From NCBI GenBank assembly GCA_930367215.1, contig OV884057.1, forward strand, positions 247,406,830-247,470,829: a stretch of DNA of 64,000 bases. The letters run 5' to 3'. This document shows, one piece after another, positions 9,700 to 22,021 of this stretch; the stretch's first letter is position 1; each line of letters opens with the position of its first letter. This DNA is from Pollenia angustigena. Lineage: Eukaryota > Arthropoda > Insecta > Diptera > Polleniidae. A program made the translations under genes and the position numbers. Under the pieces are notes generated by a model that saw nothing but the letters and a program-made list of their open reading frames with translations, searched no databases and had not been told where the DNA came from.

Positions 9700-11430
9700 G
9701 TATACCGTAATAGGGACATTTGTTTTCTGTCTAATTCGAAATTTTTGGCTGATATATTATTCTGGCATTCCCACTTTTAGCAAAAATTTTCATTTAGTCC
9801 TTTTCATAAATATCCAGCTAAGTATTAAAAGTAAGAGCTTTATTTTATAATCAAAGAATTCATTCTTTTAAATAAAATATTTATTTCCTATAGTCTAAAA
9901 CGTTTGTACATACATGCATAAAATGTTGGCTTAACTTTTGAAACTTATTCCAACTAAAAGTTAAATGAAAACGAACTTACACTTTTTTGTACCCAGTCAA
10001 AAGTTTTGTTTGTTGAGATTTTAGTTATTTAGTATTTAACACATTTTTTTTTGTTTGTTTTTGGTATTAAATGGCAGTGGTTTGAAGTTTAACCTGTTTT
10101 TGTCCTTTACGCGGAGTTGGGGAAAGGAAAAACTACAACAACAACAACGAAGGAAAATCATCGATTTCTGTTGTAGACTAAACAGTTTCCTCGGGTTAAT
10201 TCACGGTTTCTTTAAGCTGTTGTCGACTTTCGTGCTTTTTTTGTTTGTTTTGGGCTTTTCTTGATTTTTTACTCTTTAATTATCTAGATTTTCTTGTAAA
10301 ATTTTTGTTTTTTTGTTAACTACTATTTTTAAATTGTATATCGATTAATACTGGGTCGAGGTTGTAGGTGTTTTGAATTTTTTGTATTTTTCATTATCTT
10401 CACATTTTTATTGATCTCTTTTGGTAGTGTTATAATTGTTATTGAATGATTTGTTGTGTGGGACATGTCACCTTCTCCAATTTATAAATAAAAAAAAAAT
10501 TATTAATTCTTGTTGAAGATGTGTAGGAGAACTGATATACTTTTTTTCTTGGGTTATTTAATAAAACAATTGGTGGATTTGATTTTTAGTTTTTATTTAA
10601 AATAAATGCTTTTTTATTCTAAATTATTATTATTTATTTATTTTAATAACTTTTTAATTAACAACAAAACTAACAAATTATTTATTTAAATATATTATTG
10701 AACGATAAATTTGACTAAAACTTTTAACACTTTTTAGGTTTCAATAACAAATACATAATAATTGATTTAATTTTTGCATTTTTTTTATTTAAAATTTGTT
10801 TTTGTTCATTTAATTAAAATAATTTTACTAATTTATTGAAATTTTATATTTATATAAGAAATTTCATTTTTCTTTTTTCATTAATTTTTTTTTATTGGTT
10901 TTTTTTATTATACGGTTTAAGATAGAAACACGTCCGTTTATTTGCGTATACCAGCAGCGCCTAAATAGTTAAAATTTGAAATACAGAATTTTCTTTTCTT
11001 CTTCCCTAAAATGACAGTTGAGAAAAAGACACCAAGTAGAAAACTTCAGATCTAAATGTAAAATTATACATACCCCTTATGCTGTAAAGCAGTGATGTCT
11101 TTACCCGTATTTCGCTCTTAGTTCCTTCAAAATATTCACAGCGCAGGTTTTCTCTACCACTGTTACGCTCTGTTATGGTGGTGCTGCTGTTATTAGTCTA
11201 ACGGCTTTTTTCAACTAGCATTTCATTTGTTGTCTTGTCAAATTGTTTTCAGTACAAATAAATTATTTTTTCATTCTTAAATAATTAACAGGGATTTAAA
11301 TAAATGGATTCATTTGGTTTTGGGTTGTGGTAATAATCAGGGAAAGAAAAAAACATCTCTTTTTTTTAAATAAAAGTTTTCCAGATATGGCAATATGCTG
11401 GTGGCAGAACTATAACAATTACAATTATAA
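9700..11430. other. AT-rich, apparently unique non-coding DNA
   Basis: T-rich and low in complexity, without repeats shared elsewhere in the window and without a supported gene. Confidence 0.4.
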
Positions 11431-11439
11431 CAAGTTAGA

Positions 11440-12730
11440 GTGCTTTATTCGGCTGTGCCGAATTTTTGATCCCACCGAAGTTCGAATGTTTTAAGAGTAT
11501 GTATATGATTTATTATAATTTTATCTTTATAAATTTATCTGCATTAAATTTGGTTGCGGTTTAGACATATATTAAATTATTGACCGACAATCAGAAAGTT
11601 GTACGCTTTTTTTTAACAAGTTTAAATAGCTTGCGTAAAGTATTATGATTCGTAACAGTTAAAGCTGACTTAAATGATTTTCAGGAGAGCAATTTATATT
11701 GGAGCCATGGTAAGCTATGAACCAATCATCCCAAAATTCTGGTATTAAAAAACATAACTTTCAATACAGCGGAGCAATTAGTTTTTGCATTTGCAGTAAA
11801 TTTCAGAAGGCTGCTTTAGTCGGATCTAAAGTAAATTATGGAATGTAAATCTTAAAATTGCAAAACATTTTTTGTTGGCCATATGAAGCTAAGCTGGAAG
11901 AAAGTTTACCGCAATATCTATATCTGCTACGGTTTTAGGCGTTTTTAATTATTTAACCAGAGTGGGCTTTATACGGGGCCTAGGGTAAATTATGGACCGA
12001 TCTTCACGAAATTTCACAGTGTCATTTATAGTCCTATTAAACTGTGACGAGCCAAAATGTTATGATAGCATTATTTTTTACGGTTTTAGGTGTACTAAAC
12101 TGTTTTCCGGGAGTAGGGTTTATATGGGGCCTAGGGTAAATTATGGACCGATCTTCACGAAATTTCACAGTATTGTTTGTAGTCCTATAAAACTGACGTG
12201 CCCCATTTTGTAATGATATCATTTTTAGTTAGGGTTTAAGGCGTACTATCCTGTTTTCTGGGAGTAGGGCTTATATGGGGCCTAGGGTAAATTATTGACG
12301 GATCTTCGCAAAATTTTACGGGGTGATTTCCAGTGGAATAAAAAGAATTTTTGCAAAATCTGATATCATTCCATCCATTTTTCCACCATTTATGTTACTT
12401 TTTATAACAAAATTATCAATTTTTTTTAGGTGGTGGTTTCACATTTTGATTCATAGCTCTGATTCTACTGAGCCGATTTTGCTGGATTTCAATCCCAAAC
12501 TGCTTAGGAAAACTACAAGTAATTTGAAACCAAGTTTTTTTTATTTCTTTTGAGTTTTTCGAAAGTCACAGTGCTTTCAACAGACGGACATGGCTAAATC
12601 GACTTAGAATTACTCAAGGACCCAGAATATATATACTTTATGGGATCTGAGATGAATAATAAAAAAGTTTTACACGGAATGTCAAACTTAGAATACCCTC
12701 CTCACAACTAATTGTGGTGGAGGGTACAAA
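11440..12730 (+). repeat. Dispersed repeat, TTCGGCTGTGCCGAA head to GTGGTGGAGGGTA tail
   Basis: It begins near GCTTTATTCGGCTGTGCCGA and ends near CAACTAATTGTGGTGGAGGG. The same tail (TTTGCTGGATTTCAATCCC, GAATGACAAACTTAGTATAC-like words, GTGGAGGGTA) occurs at 38710-39370 and in pieces at 15060-15190 and 15795-15900. No protein is encoded. The middle contains a 151 bp tandem repeat. Confidence 0.65.
11900..12330. repeat. 151 bp tandem repeat, about 3 units
   Basis: The word GGGGCCTAGGGTAAATTAT (first two) or its near match occurs at 11975, 12126 and 12277, exactly 151 bp apart each time. It is followed by TGGACCGATCTTC and AAATTTCACAG. The small open frames in this stretch are by-products of the repeat. 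Confidence 0.85.
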
Positions 12731-12884
12731 AACACAACATTGTATTTTAATGGTTGTTTGGTTGGTCGATATGTCAAAAACACAAGCAACTGTTGTCATT
12801 TCTCTCCCTCTAAGAAAGAATAAAGTAGCACAGCTGCATTTTCAACGTCATACAGTGTGTTGAAAGATAGATCTAAGGATTAAT

Positions 12885-13175
12885 TCAGGGAAGCCCATTA
12901 GTGTTGATATTTATATTTTTCTGGAATACTAATACACTATATAAATTATATAAATCGCCGCCGCAATCTAGGCGGCACGCCTCTTTCCGATGGTCCAAAT
13001 TTTCGATGACGCTAAAGCAGAATTGAGGTTCTATGCCGTTAATGTGCCGAATTATCTCATCCTTTAGCTCTTGAATTGTTTCTGGCTTATCGACGTACAC
13101 ATTTTCTTTCAAATAACCTTAAAGAAAGAAGTCCAACGGTGTCAAATCACATGATCTTGGAGTAGGGTTGCCATT
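12885..13175 (-). mobile_element. Mariner-type transposase, C-terminal fragment
   Basis: The minus strand reads CDLTPLDFFL, then a stop in place of the usual tryptophan, then GYLKENVYVDKPETIQELK and the C-terminal helix region. CDLTPLDFFLWGY is the last catalytic-aspartate block of DD34D-type mariner transposases. This is a different family from 43696-45112 (which has CDLTPL.YFLWGY and AHVYTHMP). Only the last roughly 95 codons remain. Confidence 0.65.
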
Positions 13176-13529
13176 TTGAAATTAGAAAAATCAGTACATC
13201 GTAAGAAAAATACCAGTACATTCGAAAAAAACCAGTTCGCAAATTTTGACCCAAAATTTTATTGAATTCATTAGTTTTAGAAAATTACACATTAAAAATT
13301 ATTCATTTTTCTAATTTTTAAGGCAAGAACTTAACAAAATACATATAATAAAAACATCACGTCAAATTATTAAAAATAGATAGAAGTAATGTCATTGATC
13401 GGCACATTTGTTGTAAATGCACAAAAAATTCTTAATTCGTACAAATTATTGTCAATATAATGAGGGTATTCACGAGGTCTCCTATCTTGCCATATTGTTA
13501 TAGGTTATAATTTTAAATCCACTTAAAAA

Positions 13530-14905
13530 ATTTTTTTTTTGTTTTTTTTTTTAACGATAAAACAACACTCAGTGGATGCCCCCTATATATGCAGTGCATT
13601 GTGTTGATCGGGAAAATAAGGTTTGGGAAGGAGGAAAGAGGGAATAGTGTTTGTGGACATTTGACTTGAATCTTAATAAATTATAAGTACCGGGGAAGAC
13701 CTCTGCGGGAAGTTTATTCCACATACGGATAGTTCGACTGAAAAACGAATTTTCTCTATAATCGACTACAAACGGATGTGATCCACTGGATGAGCGAGTA
13801 CTACGAAGAAATACTCGGGCGGGTGGAATAAGTTCACTTATCTCAGTGGAACACCTCCCATGGTAATATCGATAGAAAAGTGTCACACAACCCACATTCC
13901 GACGATGCTACAATGAGTCAATAGAGTTGGATACCCTACTGTCATTGATGAGCTTCACCGCCCTCCTTTGTACACGGTTCCAGAAGGTTCAAAATAGACT
14001 TTGAAGCCCCTGCCCATATATGGGAGTTGTATTCCATCTTCGGTCGAATATAGGTGGTATAGATAGTAAGGAGATCGGATGAAGTGAAGTAAGTCTTGCA
14101 CCGTTTTAAAAAACCTAAACACTTGAATGCCTCTTTCGACACTTTAAAAACGTGTTTATTCCAGCGGACATCGCACTGTATTCTCATGCCCAGAACATCA
14201 AGAGTATCCGATTCCTCAATATCAATGCCACCCATTAATACAGATGACATAGTTGGTCCCACGGCCCGTCTGTGGGTCAACATACAACATTGGGTCTTGC
14301 GTGCATTTAATTCGACTCTATTCGCTAGACCCCACTCAGAGATTGCAGCTAGGTCCTGATTAAGAGTGTCATTCATATTCTGCCTTTTGCCCGCAATCTC
14401 AACAAGGCTTGGCCTATGCTCGAAGGAATATGAATGACAAATGTTGCTGTCATCTGCAAAAGAGTAGATAGAATTTGAAGTATAACCAAGAAGGTCATTA
14501 AGAAACATAAGAAATAGCGTAGGAGAAAGGACAGGCCCTTGCGGTACCCCTGAATTTAGCTGAAACTCGTTTGATGCAATCCCATCTATAACAACACGTA
14601 TAGTGCGATCACTGAACAAACTAGATATACATCGAGAGAAATCATTACCGACAATAAGCAATAAGCTTTGACACAAGCGCACCATGCCACACTCGATCAA
14701 ACGCCTTGGAAATATCTAGAGCAACCACTTTGCATTCACCAAAGCGGTGAATGGACCGACTCCAACGTTCTGAAAGAAACGCTAACAGGTCTCCTGTATA
14801 TCGGCCCCCACGAAAACCATACTGTCTGTCACTGAGAAGTGAATTTATCTCCAGATATTTCACAAGATGGTAATTAACCATGCTCTCCATCCCGCAAGAA
14901 TAATA
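13530..14905 (-). mobile_element. 5'-truncated non-LTR retrotransposon with reverse transcriptase (jockey/CR1-like)
   Basis: On the minus strand the reverse-transcriptase blocks come in order: LSDRQYGFRGG, ALDISKAFDRVWH (first catalytic Asp), SGVPQGPVLSPTLFLMFLND, SFADDSN (the FADD catalytic pair). The C-terminal tail with RMWNKLPAEVFP follows. The frame breaks near 14660-14690 and again at a stop near 13915, so the copy is dead. The 5' part (endonuclease) is missing. The 3' end closes with an A-rich tail on the minus strand (the T/G run at 13528-13552). The tail is shared with 1110-1786, so both belong to one family. Confidence 0.85.
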
Positions 14906-15934
14906 GTGTAAACTAGCCTTAAACGAACAACGCTCAATAATTCCGTTTTAGTTTCTGTTTTATGCTGCAACGCTCCCAACTGAAACAAAACAGATTCAGA
15001 AACGAGACGGTGGCCAACAGCAACGTTTTTCACTTTCAGATTTCGTTTCCAAACCCAGCTTTAGAAGAATTAGAAACAATTTGACACCAATATTGTTCTT
15101 TTCTTTGAAGCTGTTTGAAAGTGAGCGTGATTTAGTCATAACAGACGAACATGGCTAAGAATTACTCGAGGACCCAGAAGATACATACACATACATACAT
15201 TCGCACACCTAGTTTAAAAGTGTCTGAACTTAAAAAACTTAATTATTCAGAAATCGAAAAAAAACTGTTTTTGCCCTTAAAAAAGAAATTGTTACAAACA
15301 AATCTTTGGATCATTAAGTAGAAAATCCATACAGATTTTGATTTAAAAAGTTTTTTTTTTTAAATATTTCTACACAAGATAATGAAAAATTTTTAGTTAT
15401 GTCATTTTTGATGATGTATTAGTTGCACATTTAACCGAATTATTTAAAGTAATGCCACTTTAAAGCATAAAGCTAAATTTAGCATCAAGTTTTGACACTT
15501 TTGCCACCCGACACTAGTCTAATTAATATAAACGTCAGCAAAGATTTTTTTTTATCAAAAGTGTCACAATTCGAATTAAGACTATTTAGCACATTATATT
15601 TTCTGTTACAACTAAAAATAAGTCACTTTTGTGAATTACAACTTTATACCAATTGAAACATAAAGAAAGATAAAAAAATACATTGATATTTTTTTAAAGA
15701 TAAACAAGTGTATTGTGTCTAGTTTAAGAATATAAATTCGAAAAATTAAAATTTTGAGTTGAGTCACTTTTGAAGAAGGTGTGCGATACATGTATCGGTC
15801 ATGGGGGCTGAGATTAACACTAAAAAAGTTTCTCACGGAATGACCAATTTAGTATATCCTCATTCATCACTAGTGGTGTAAAGTATATAAAAAGGGTATA
15901 TAAATAACAAAACAGTAGTTTTTTAAGGTATACT
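14906..15934. other. Non-coding, with fragments of the 11440-12730 repeat
   Basis: Pieces near 15060-15190 (AGAAACAATTTGA.ACCAATAT, GGACCCAGAA) and 15795-15900 match the tail half of the repeat at 11440-12730. No gene is supported. Confidence 0.4.
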
Positions 15935-17726
15935 CAGGGTTACCGTTGGAAATTTTCGAAAAGGGTCACAAAAAGGGGATTTTCCAGAAAAAGGGGTCAA
16001 AAAAAGGGTATTTCAATAAAAAAGGGTCAAGTTTTTTATAAGCAGTATTTACCATTTAAATGAACATAATAAGACCAAGTTTTTTTATAAGCAAACAAAA
16101 AAAATAATATTTCAGGTAGGAAGAGCTCAAAAAACTTAATTTTTTATGAAATGCTCTGTTCTGTTTTAAACACTTTTACGATTTTTAATAAATATAAGAC
16201 TTTGCTGTCATACCGCTGTTGCCAAATATTTGGGAATTTCCGCTAATTTAGCAATTTTTACCTTTTGTTTTCATTCCTGTTAGGGCACTCTCAACACTGT
16301 CGATTCAAAAGGGGGCGAAAAGTACCTTTTGCCATTATTAAGGGCGAATTTTTTTGAATAAAACATGCTACTCTTTAAGAGAGCAAAAAATGTAAAATTT
16401 TTGTTTTGAAAAGAAACCACCGTAAAAAATAACAAATATGTACGTATATGAGTTATGTTTGCTTTTAGGGAAATTGTACTTTACTATCAAAAATCAAGGA
16501 GAAGAAACCATGGAATTGTAAGTTTATACTTTGAGTCTGTTCCATATCAAGCAATGTTTATTTCGAAAACATTTGTTTAGCACTTCTGTTCCGCAGTGTT
16601 GACAAAAAACAAAATGTGAGAGCTTTTTCCAAAAAGGGTTAAAAAGTGTCACAAAATAGGTGATAATGATGGCTGTAGGAAAAATCGCCCAAAGAAAAAT
16701 GGCCAAAAAAAAAAAAAAATTAAAAATCGCCCAAATGAAGAATCGCCCAAAAGAACATGAAAAATGACCCAAAAAGTTATATATGAAATTGTGCCCAAAA
16801 GAAACGAAAAAGGGCCCAAAATAATAAATGAAAAATGACCCAAAAAGAAAAAAATAATTTTTCCCAAAAAAAAAAAACAAATTAAAAATTACCCAATTTG
16901 CAAAACAGTGTCGTCCAGTCGCAAGTATTTTCTACTCTATGGTATAACAAAAACCGGCTTCGCTAACTAAAGCTTCTCTGCATAGCCGGCCTTCGGCCGG
17001 GCGCAAGGATTTTCTCCTCTTTGATAAAATAAGAACCGGCTTCGCTAACTAAAGCTTCTCTGCATAGCCGGCCTTTGGGTGGGCGCAAGGATTTTTTGCT
17101 TTATGGTATAACAAGTAACGGTTTTGCTAAGTAAAGCTTCTAAAATCTGCCTTGTTTCCAAACGAAGTCCGACTTCGCAGATAAGCTTTAGTTAGCGAAG
17201 CCAGTATTTGTTATACCATAGAGGACAAAAGCCTAAGGCCGACTATGCTTTCCAGTTTGTCCAAGGATACTATGACACTGGACGTTATGACATGCCATCT
17301 TTTTGCAATATGTCCCGTTATTTTTATAAATAACATTTAGGAATTCGACGTAAAGTAATAATGAATGATTTAGACAAATAGTATGTAAGATTTTGACGAA
17401 ATTTTAAAAATAAAAATGGCCTGAAAAATGGGCTATTTTTCATATAATATTTTTGGGTGATTTTTCATAAAAAACGAAAAATCACCCAATAATAACGAAA
17501 AATAGCCCAAAAATTTTGGGTAACTTTTCATATGAATTCAGGCCCAATTTTACATGGAATTTTTTTGGGCGATTTTTCATTTATTTTTTTGGGCCATTTT
17601 TCTTTGGGCGATATTTCCTACAGCCGATAATGATACAAAAGTATAATTTAAAAAAGGGTCATAAAAGGTATCAACACCGTCGAAAAAGGGTCAAATTGAT
17701 ACTTTAGTATCACAACGGTAACGCTG
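15935..17726. mobile_element. hAT-type element with perfect 8 bp target duplication
   Basis: Left terminus CAGGGTTACCGTTG (15935) and right terminus CAACGGTAACGCTG (ending 17726) are inverted repeats. Both are flanked by GGTATACT (15927-15934 and 17727-17734). CAG..CTG ends with an 8 bp duplication are typical of hAT transposons. The element's own sequence has AAAAAGGGTCA-type words near both ends. It carries no transposase and is interrupted by a foldback element at 16671-17625, so the original was about 0.83 kb. Confidence 0.85.
16671..17625. mobile_element. Foldback (FB-like) element, 9 bp target duplication
   Basis: Termini GGCTGTAGGAAAAATCGCCC and its complement (GGGCGATATTTCCTACAGCC) are flanked by GATAATGAT on both sides (16662-16670, 17626-17634). 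The arms are built of short tandem words (GGGC.ATTTTTC, AAAATGGCCC). The middle has about 81 bp repeats (CCGGCTTCGCTAACTAAAGC, GCATAGCCGGCC) in both orientations. Long inverted repeats made of tandem words plus a 9 bp duplication resemble Drosophila FB. Open frames rich in F, W and G here are artefacts of the repeat. Confidence 0.85.
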
Positions 17727-17734
17727 GGTATACT

Positions 17735-18785
17735 TGCATTTTGTTAAGAAAAAACTTGTTTTTGTTGTTACAAAAAGTATTTCTTATTAAAACGGTTAAA
17801 GTGATTTGTTTTTATTAAAATTTTTTGTAATGAAAAATTCTATAAAGTTTCCATCCATTTGCAATTCTGCCCAATCAAAGTTTTTCTTTTTCGTGTTTTT
17901 AATGCTAGAAACACAACTGGGACGAACGACGAATTTTTCGCAAGGAATATTCGTCTTCATAACTAGAAATCATTGGTTTTGATTAAAAAACAAACAGTAA
18001 TTGAAGCACAGCCGCGAAAAACGTTGTAAACGCCACATTTTGCAAAAACTGTTTTTTTGCAGATAAACGTTGACTTTACTCTCTTACACAGTTTAAACAT
18101 CAAATCAACCAAAACTATGCACCTTAACGCCTTCAAAATGGCGTACAAAGTGTCAGCCAGTGGAAGAACATTGCAAGTTACTAACATAATGATGAAACCG
18201 AAATGGTTTTGCAGTGCGGAATAATGTTTTAAAAGCCTTTTGCATTAAAGTTTTTATTATCACTATTTTAAATAATAGAAAAACAAAATTTTTAAAACAA
18301 ATAATGCTGCTTGTCAAAAAACGTTTTTTTGCTCTCCTGAAAAATTATTATTTTGTAACTTAAAACGTTATTCGCGGCTGTGCTTCAATTGTGTAGACCG
18401 AAATACATCGTGCGTACCGAACTCTGCGATGGGCTTATTTCTATTTCTTACGCCAACCAACGACGAATTTATTAGAATTTCTTAAGAAAATTTTAGCAAA
18501 CGAATAATCAAAACTAATTTACAAAAAAAATTTCAATAGAAAATTGGTGTTGTTTAAAAAATAATAAAATGGATAGCAATGAAATAATTATAAAAGAATT
18601 TAACAAAAACATCTGTTCTTAACGCATTTATTGTGCCTAGTTTGACGAATTTACGCAAGAAATTTTTGCCGACGAACTCGTTGTGCTATGCGAAGTTCGT
18701 CGTGCGTCCCAGTTGTGTTTATATCATAATTCATTCTTAAAGAGTCATATGTTTTTATATTATTACACTAATAATATTTTAATTT
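17735..18785. other. Non-coding, nothing recognised
   Basis: GAAGCACAGCCGCGAA at 18004 and its complement TTCGCGGCTGTGCTTC at 18372 suggest a loose inverted pair, perhaps the ends of a roughly 400 bp degraded element (17998-18390). No gene is supported. Confidence 0.35.
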
Positions 18786-18796
18786 TTCATATTTAT

Positions 18797-19165
18797 TATA
18801 CCCACACCACAATAGTGGAGAGGGTATTATGCATTTGTGCTGATGTGTGTAACGCCTTAAAATATTTTTCCTAGACCCACCTTAAAGTATACCGATCGAA
18901 CTAACGATGTCCGTCCAACTGGCTGGCAGGATCAGAAACTATCAAACCGATTTTAATGAAATTTAAAACATAGATAGAACCATTCAGTTATGGAAACAAA
19001 AGGTATGCACTTTTTCAAAAATAGGACGACAAGGGGATTTTAATGAAGTTTATAAACATAGATAAATCCATAATTATATAAACACATAAGCATGGTGTGT
19101 TTTTTAATACTGTTGTGTAGGGTAGCATATGGTCGGGCTTAACCGACTATACTTTCTTACTTGTT
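18797..19165 (+). repeat. Dispersed fly repeat (short copy)
   Basis: It runs from TATACCCACACCACAATAGT to GACTATACTTTCTTACTTG. In reverse complement these are the two ends of the copy at 27012-27590 (AAGAAAGTATAGTCGG to GTGGTGTGGGTATA). Non-coding. Confidence 0.7.
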
Positions 19166-20397
19166 TTATTTTGCTTCGTTTTTGTTATAAATGTATCATT
19201 ATGGAATCATAATTAGAACGCGTGCATTTTATTTTTTTTATTTTTGCCTTTTGGAGTTTTGTCGTCTACGATTTACACTTGAGAATTGTTGTTGTCCAGT
19301 CTTCAAATTGACTGATAAATGTCCGAAGTATGTAGTTCATTGTCAATTTTTTATTTTTGTAGTTGTAGTTGCTTTTTCAGTAAATAATTATAATTGAGTT
19401 ACGACAATATTAATTATCTTGTCCGTAATGTGAAATATTTTTTTACGATAAAAAAAAGTCGGAAAAGAGTAAGAGAAGGTATTTTGTATTACCTTTTCAT
19501 AGGCTTAGCAACCCAAGTTTTTTTTTTAAGGAAAAAAATTTCAATAAAATGCTTGAATTTAAGAGTAATGAATCATTAAAATTTGCATGCTCGCGTGCTA
19601 AAAGTCAAACGTCTTAAATTCCAGTTAAACTTTGTATTTCGAAAGAGTGAATGAATTTAAAACACAAGTTTCTTGTAGAAGTGTTTGCTAGAGCCTTTGA
19701 ATGAATTACAAGTTATTTATCTTTTAAATTTATGATTTTAATCAGAAAAACACGAGATTGAGCAACAAGGTGAGTCTAAAAAAAAGTTGTACTAGTCACC
19801 CCCTAGAAAGAAAGATATGTCAATGATGTTTCTAAAACAGGAACAAAATTTTTTTCGCCACGTTCCAAAATACCGCACTTTTGATTTTTTTTATATGCAG
19901 CGCTGCCATTTAAAGTCCGATCTCACCATATCGCATATCGTTGTTCATGGCTTGATAGTGGCTTCTTTTTTACCTTTAGTGACTTTTCAATTCGACCTCA
20001 AATTCTGGGCGCCACTTATGCGATCTCGGATCCCTCCCCCAAAAGGCCAATTTCTGTTTGCGTGCCAAGGAAGTCCTTCTAAAACTACGTATATATATAT
20101 TTTAATATGCTCACTTTTATGACACGCCTCCAAATTAAGCCCATATTTTCTTTTTCACATACATGCTAAATAAAACCAAGTAGAATTCCTACTTTATTTT
20201 GATCATTGCAAAACTTAAAATTAATCTCCCCGAGGTTTCGGTGGATATATATAAGTAAAGCCATAGAAAACGACCCTCTTATATATTAAAATTTTATTGG
20301 CAACAGTCTTGTGGATAATATCATCCCCGCCCACGCCTTTGGTAGGGGTCTTTTTTCGATTTGTTAGAAAAGGGCGAAAGATTACCGTTATGAAGTA
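19166..20397. other. Non-coding, nothing recognised
   Basis: Several short open frames occur but show no family signature. Confidence 0.35.
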
Positions 20398-20574
20398 CAC
20401 AGAAAAAAAATTTTGCACCAGTAAACGCATTAATCAAAAATAATATCAGTTTTAATTAAAAATTTAATCAAGTGAATCAAATATTTAATCAAGTGAATTA
20501 AACGTTTAATCAAGTGAATTCAACGTTTAATTGATATTATTAATTTGTTTACTGGTGCAAAATTTTTTTCTGTG
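20398..20574. mobile_element. Mariner-type MITE with TA duplication
   Basis: Termini CACAGAAAAAAAATTTTGCA and TGCAAAATTTTTTTCTGTG are inverted repeats of about 29 bp (extending through CCAGTAAAC) and are flanked by TA on both sides. The 177 bp interior is itself a roughly 21 bp tandem repeat (TTTAATCAAGTGAAT, three units). Confidence 0.8.
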
Positions 20575-21098
20575 TAGAGTCAATGGGTTAATGTGTTCCA
20601 AAACAATATTTGCCGTAAAATTGTTAACAAAGTTGCTGAACATAGTTTCATATACCGATATGCTGCACAAATTATCCAAAAGGGTGAATAGGGTCTAAAT
20701 TCCCTTAAATAAAATTCCGATGTGTTCTTTAAAAGCGCTGGTCTACGTATATTTTTTTGTTTTTGTCTACCAGAATCTATTGTCAGTACCCCGTTTCTTT
20801 TTAGAAAAAGTTCGAAATTGTTGTAAAGTTCTATAAATAATTTTTGTTGTTGACGACAAAGTAGACCTTTTGTGTCAAATGAACGACAAGAAGAGCTACA
20901 TTGTCTTGCTTTGATAAATATTTTTTTATGTATGTTGTCGCTTAAGCTAAAATTATTTTTGCTATAGAAATTTTTAAAGCATTTTATACCTAAAACAAAA
21001 CCTTGAGAGATTGAAAAAAGCCGCAACTCTCTCAAAACAAAATAATTTTATAACAATTGTGATTTTTCATTGAACTTGTTGGATTTTAATTAAAGTTT

Positions 21099-21370
21099 TT
21101 GATATCTTAATCAGGCTTAAGTTCATCATATTTAATTTTCATTAAATTATTTTGCAAACGGTAGAACGGCAAAGTGGCAAAGAATTCTGATGATAGCAAT
21201 TTGATTATTCTCGAAACATGTAAATTTGACCCGAGTTAAATCCCTTGTTCAGTCAAAAATAAAATTATCAAAAAAAAAAAAAAAAAAAAAAATTTTTATT
21301 TATTTAATTTTGTAAATTCCTTCCTTCACTAAAAGTAATTTAATTAAAATGAAATTTGATGAATTGATCT
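21099..21370. mobile_element. Degraded foldback element with tRNA-like core, copy 2
   Basis: The left arm (CAGGCTTAAGTTCATCATAT) and right arm (ATGAAATTTGATGAATTGAT) match the arms at 7605-7962. The core between them keeps GGTAGAAC, TTCTGA.GATAG, CTCGAAACATGTAAA and ACCCGAGTTAAATCCC, the decayed B box. An A run of about 20 follows the core. Divergence from copy 1 shows that the arm-core-arm arrangement is old. Confidence 0.75.
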
Positions 21371-22021
21371 TAAATTTATATACGTGTGAAATGCAACAAC
21401 AAAATAAACACAGTATACGGAATATGAATTACTTAAGCGGAAGTGAAGTAGAAACCCGTAATAAACTTTTCTTGAACTAGTGTTAAAACGGATTTTGGTT
21501 TATGGATAGGAGAAACTCTTTCTTAAGAGCTCACAACATGCCAATTTGGCGTAGGCGTATACCCAAATGGTTATAAGTGATGGATGCAACGTTCCAGCTA
21601 ACCTTACTAACTTAATCATATAGTTATATTTTTTCATACTTTCTATTCCAGTCAATATTTTATGAAATAAACATTTAACAGTATTATGGTTTGGTGTATG
21701 GTGCCATACGTTTGCTTAAAGTTTGATTGTTGATTGCAAACTCATAAAAATTTATTCTGCTTTTTTATGGCTAAAACTGTTAATATAAAAAAGTGGAATT
21801 AACTTGATAAGTTATTGCACAAGACATTCATCATACTGTTACTCGTTGTTACTCACCTTAGAACACCATAAGAAAATATTACGACATTTCTGTAGATACC
21901 ATTCAGTACATGGCCAGTTTTAATTTCCAATATTTACTTACATTCATATTAATTTCCCTGCAATATTTTTCTACATAAAATTCATAAGTTTTTATCAACT
22001 CGAATTCAGAACAGGTAAAAA

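Noticed and set aside
16524..16880. Minus-strand protein rich in F, G and W
   Set aside because: It arises from GGGC.ATTTTTC tandem words of the foldback arm; the same artefact recurs at 17516-17707 and 61937-62152.
20580..21035. 151-codon minus-strand open frame
   Set aside because: The longest unexplained frame outside repeats, but its composition follows the AT bias, no family motif is visible and it sits between two mobile elements. Possible but unsupported.
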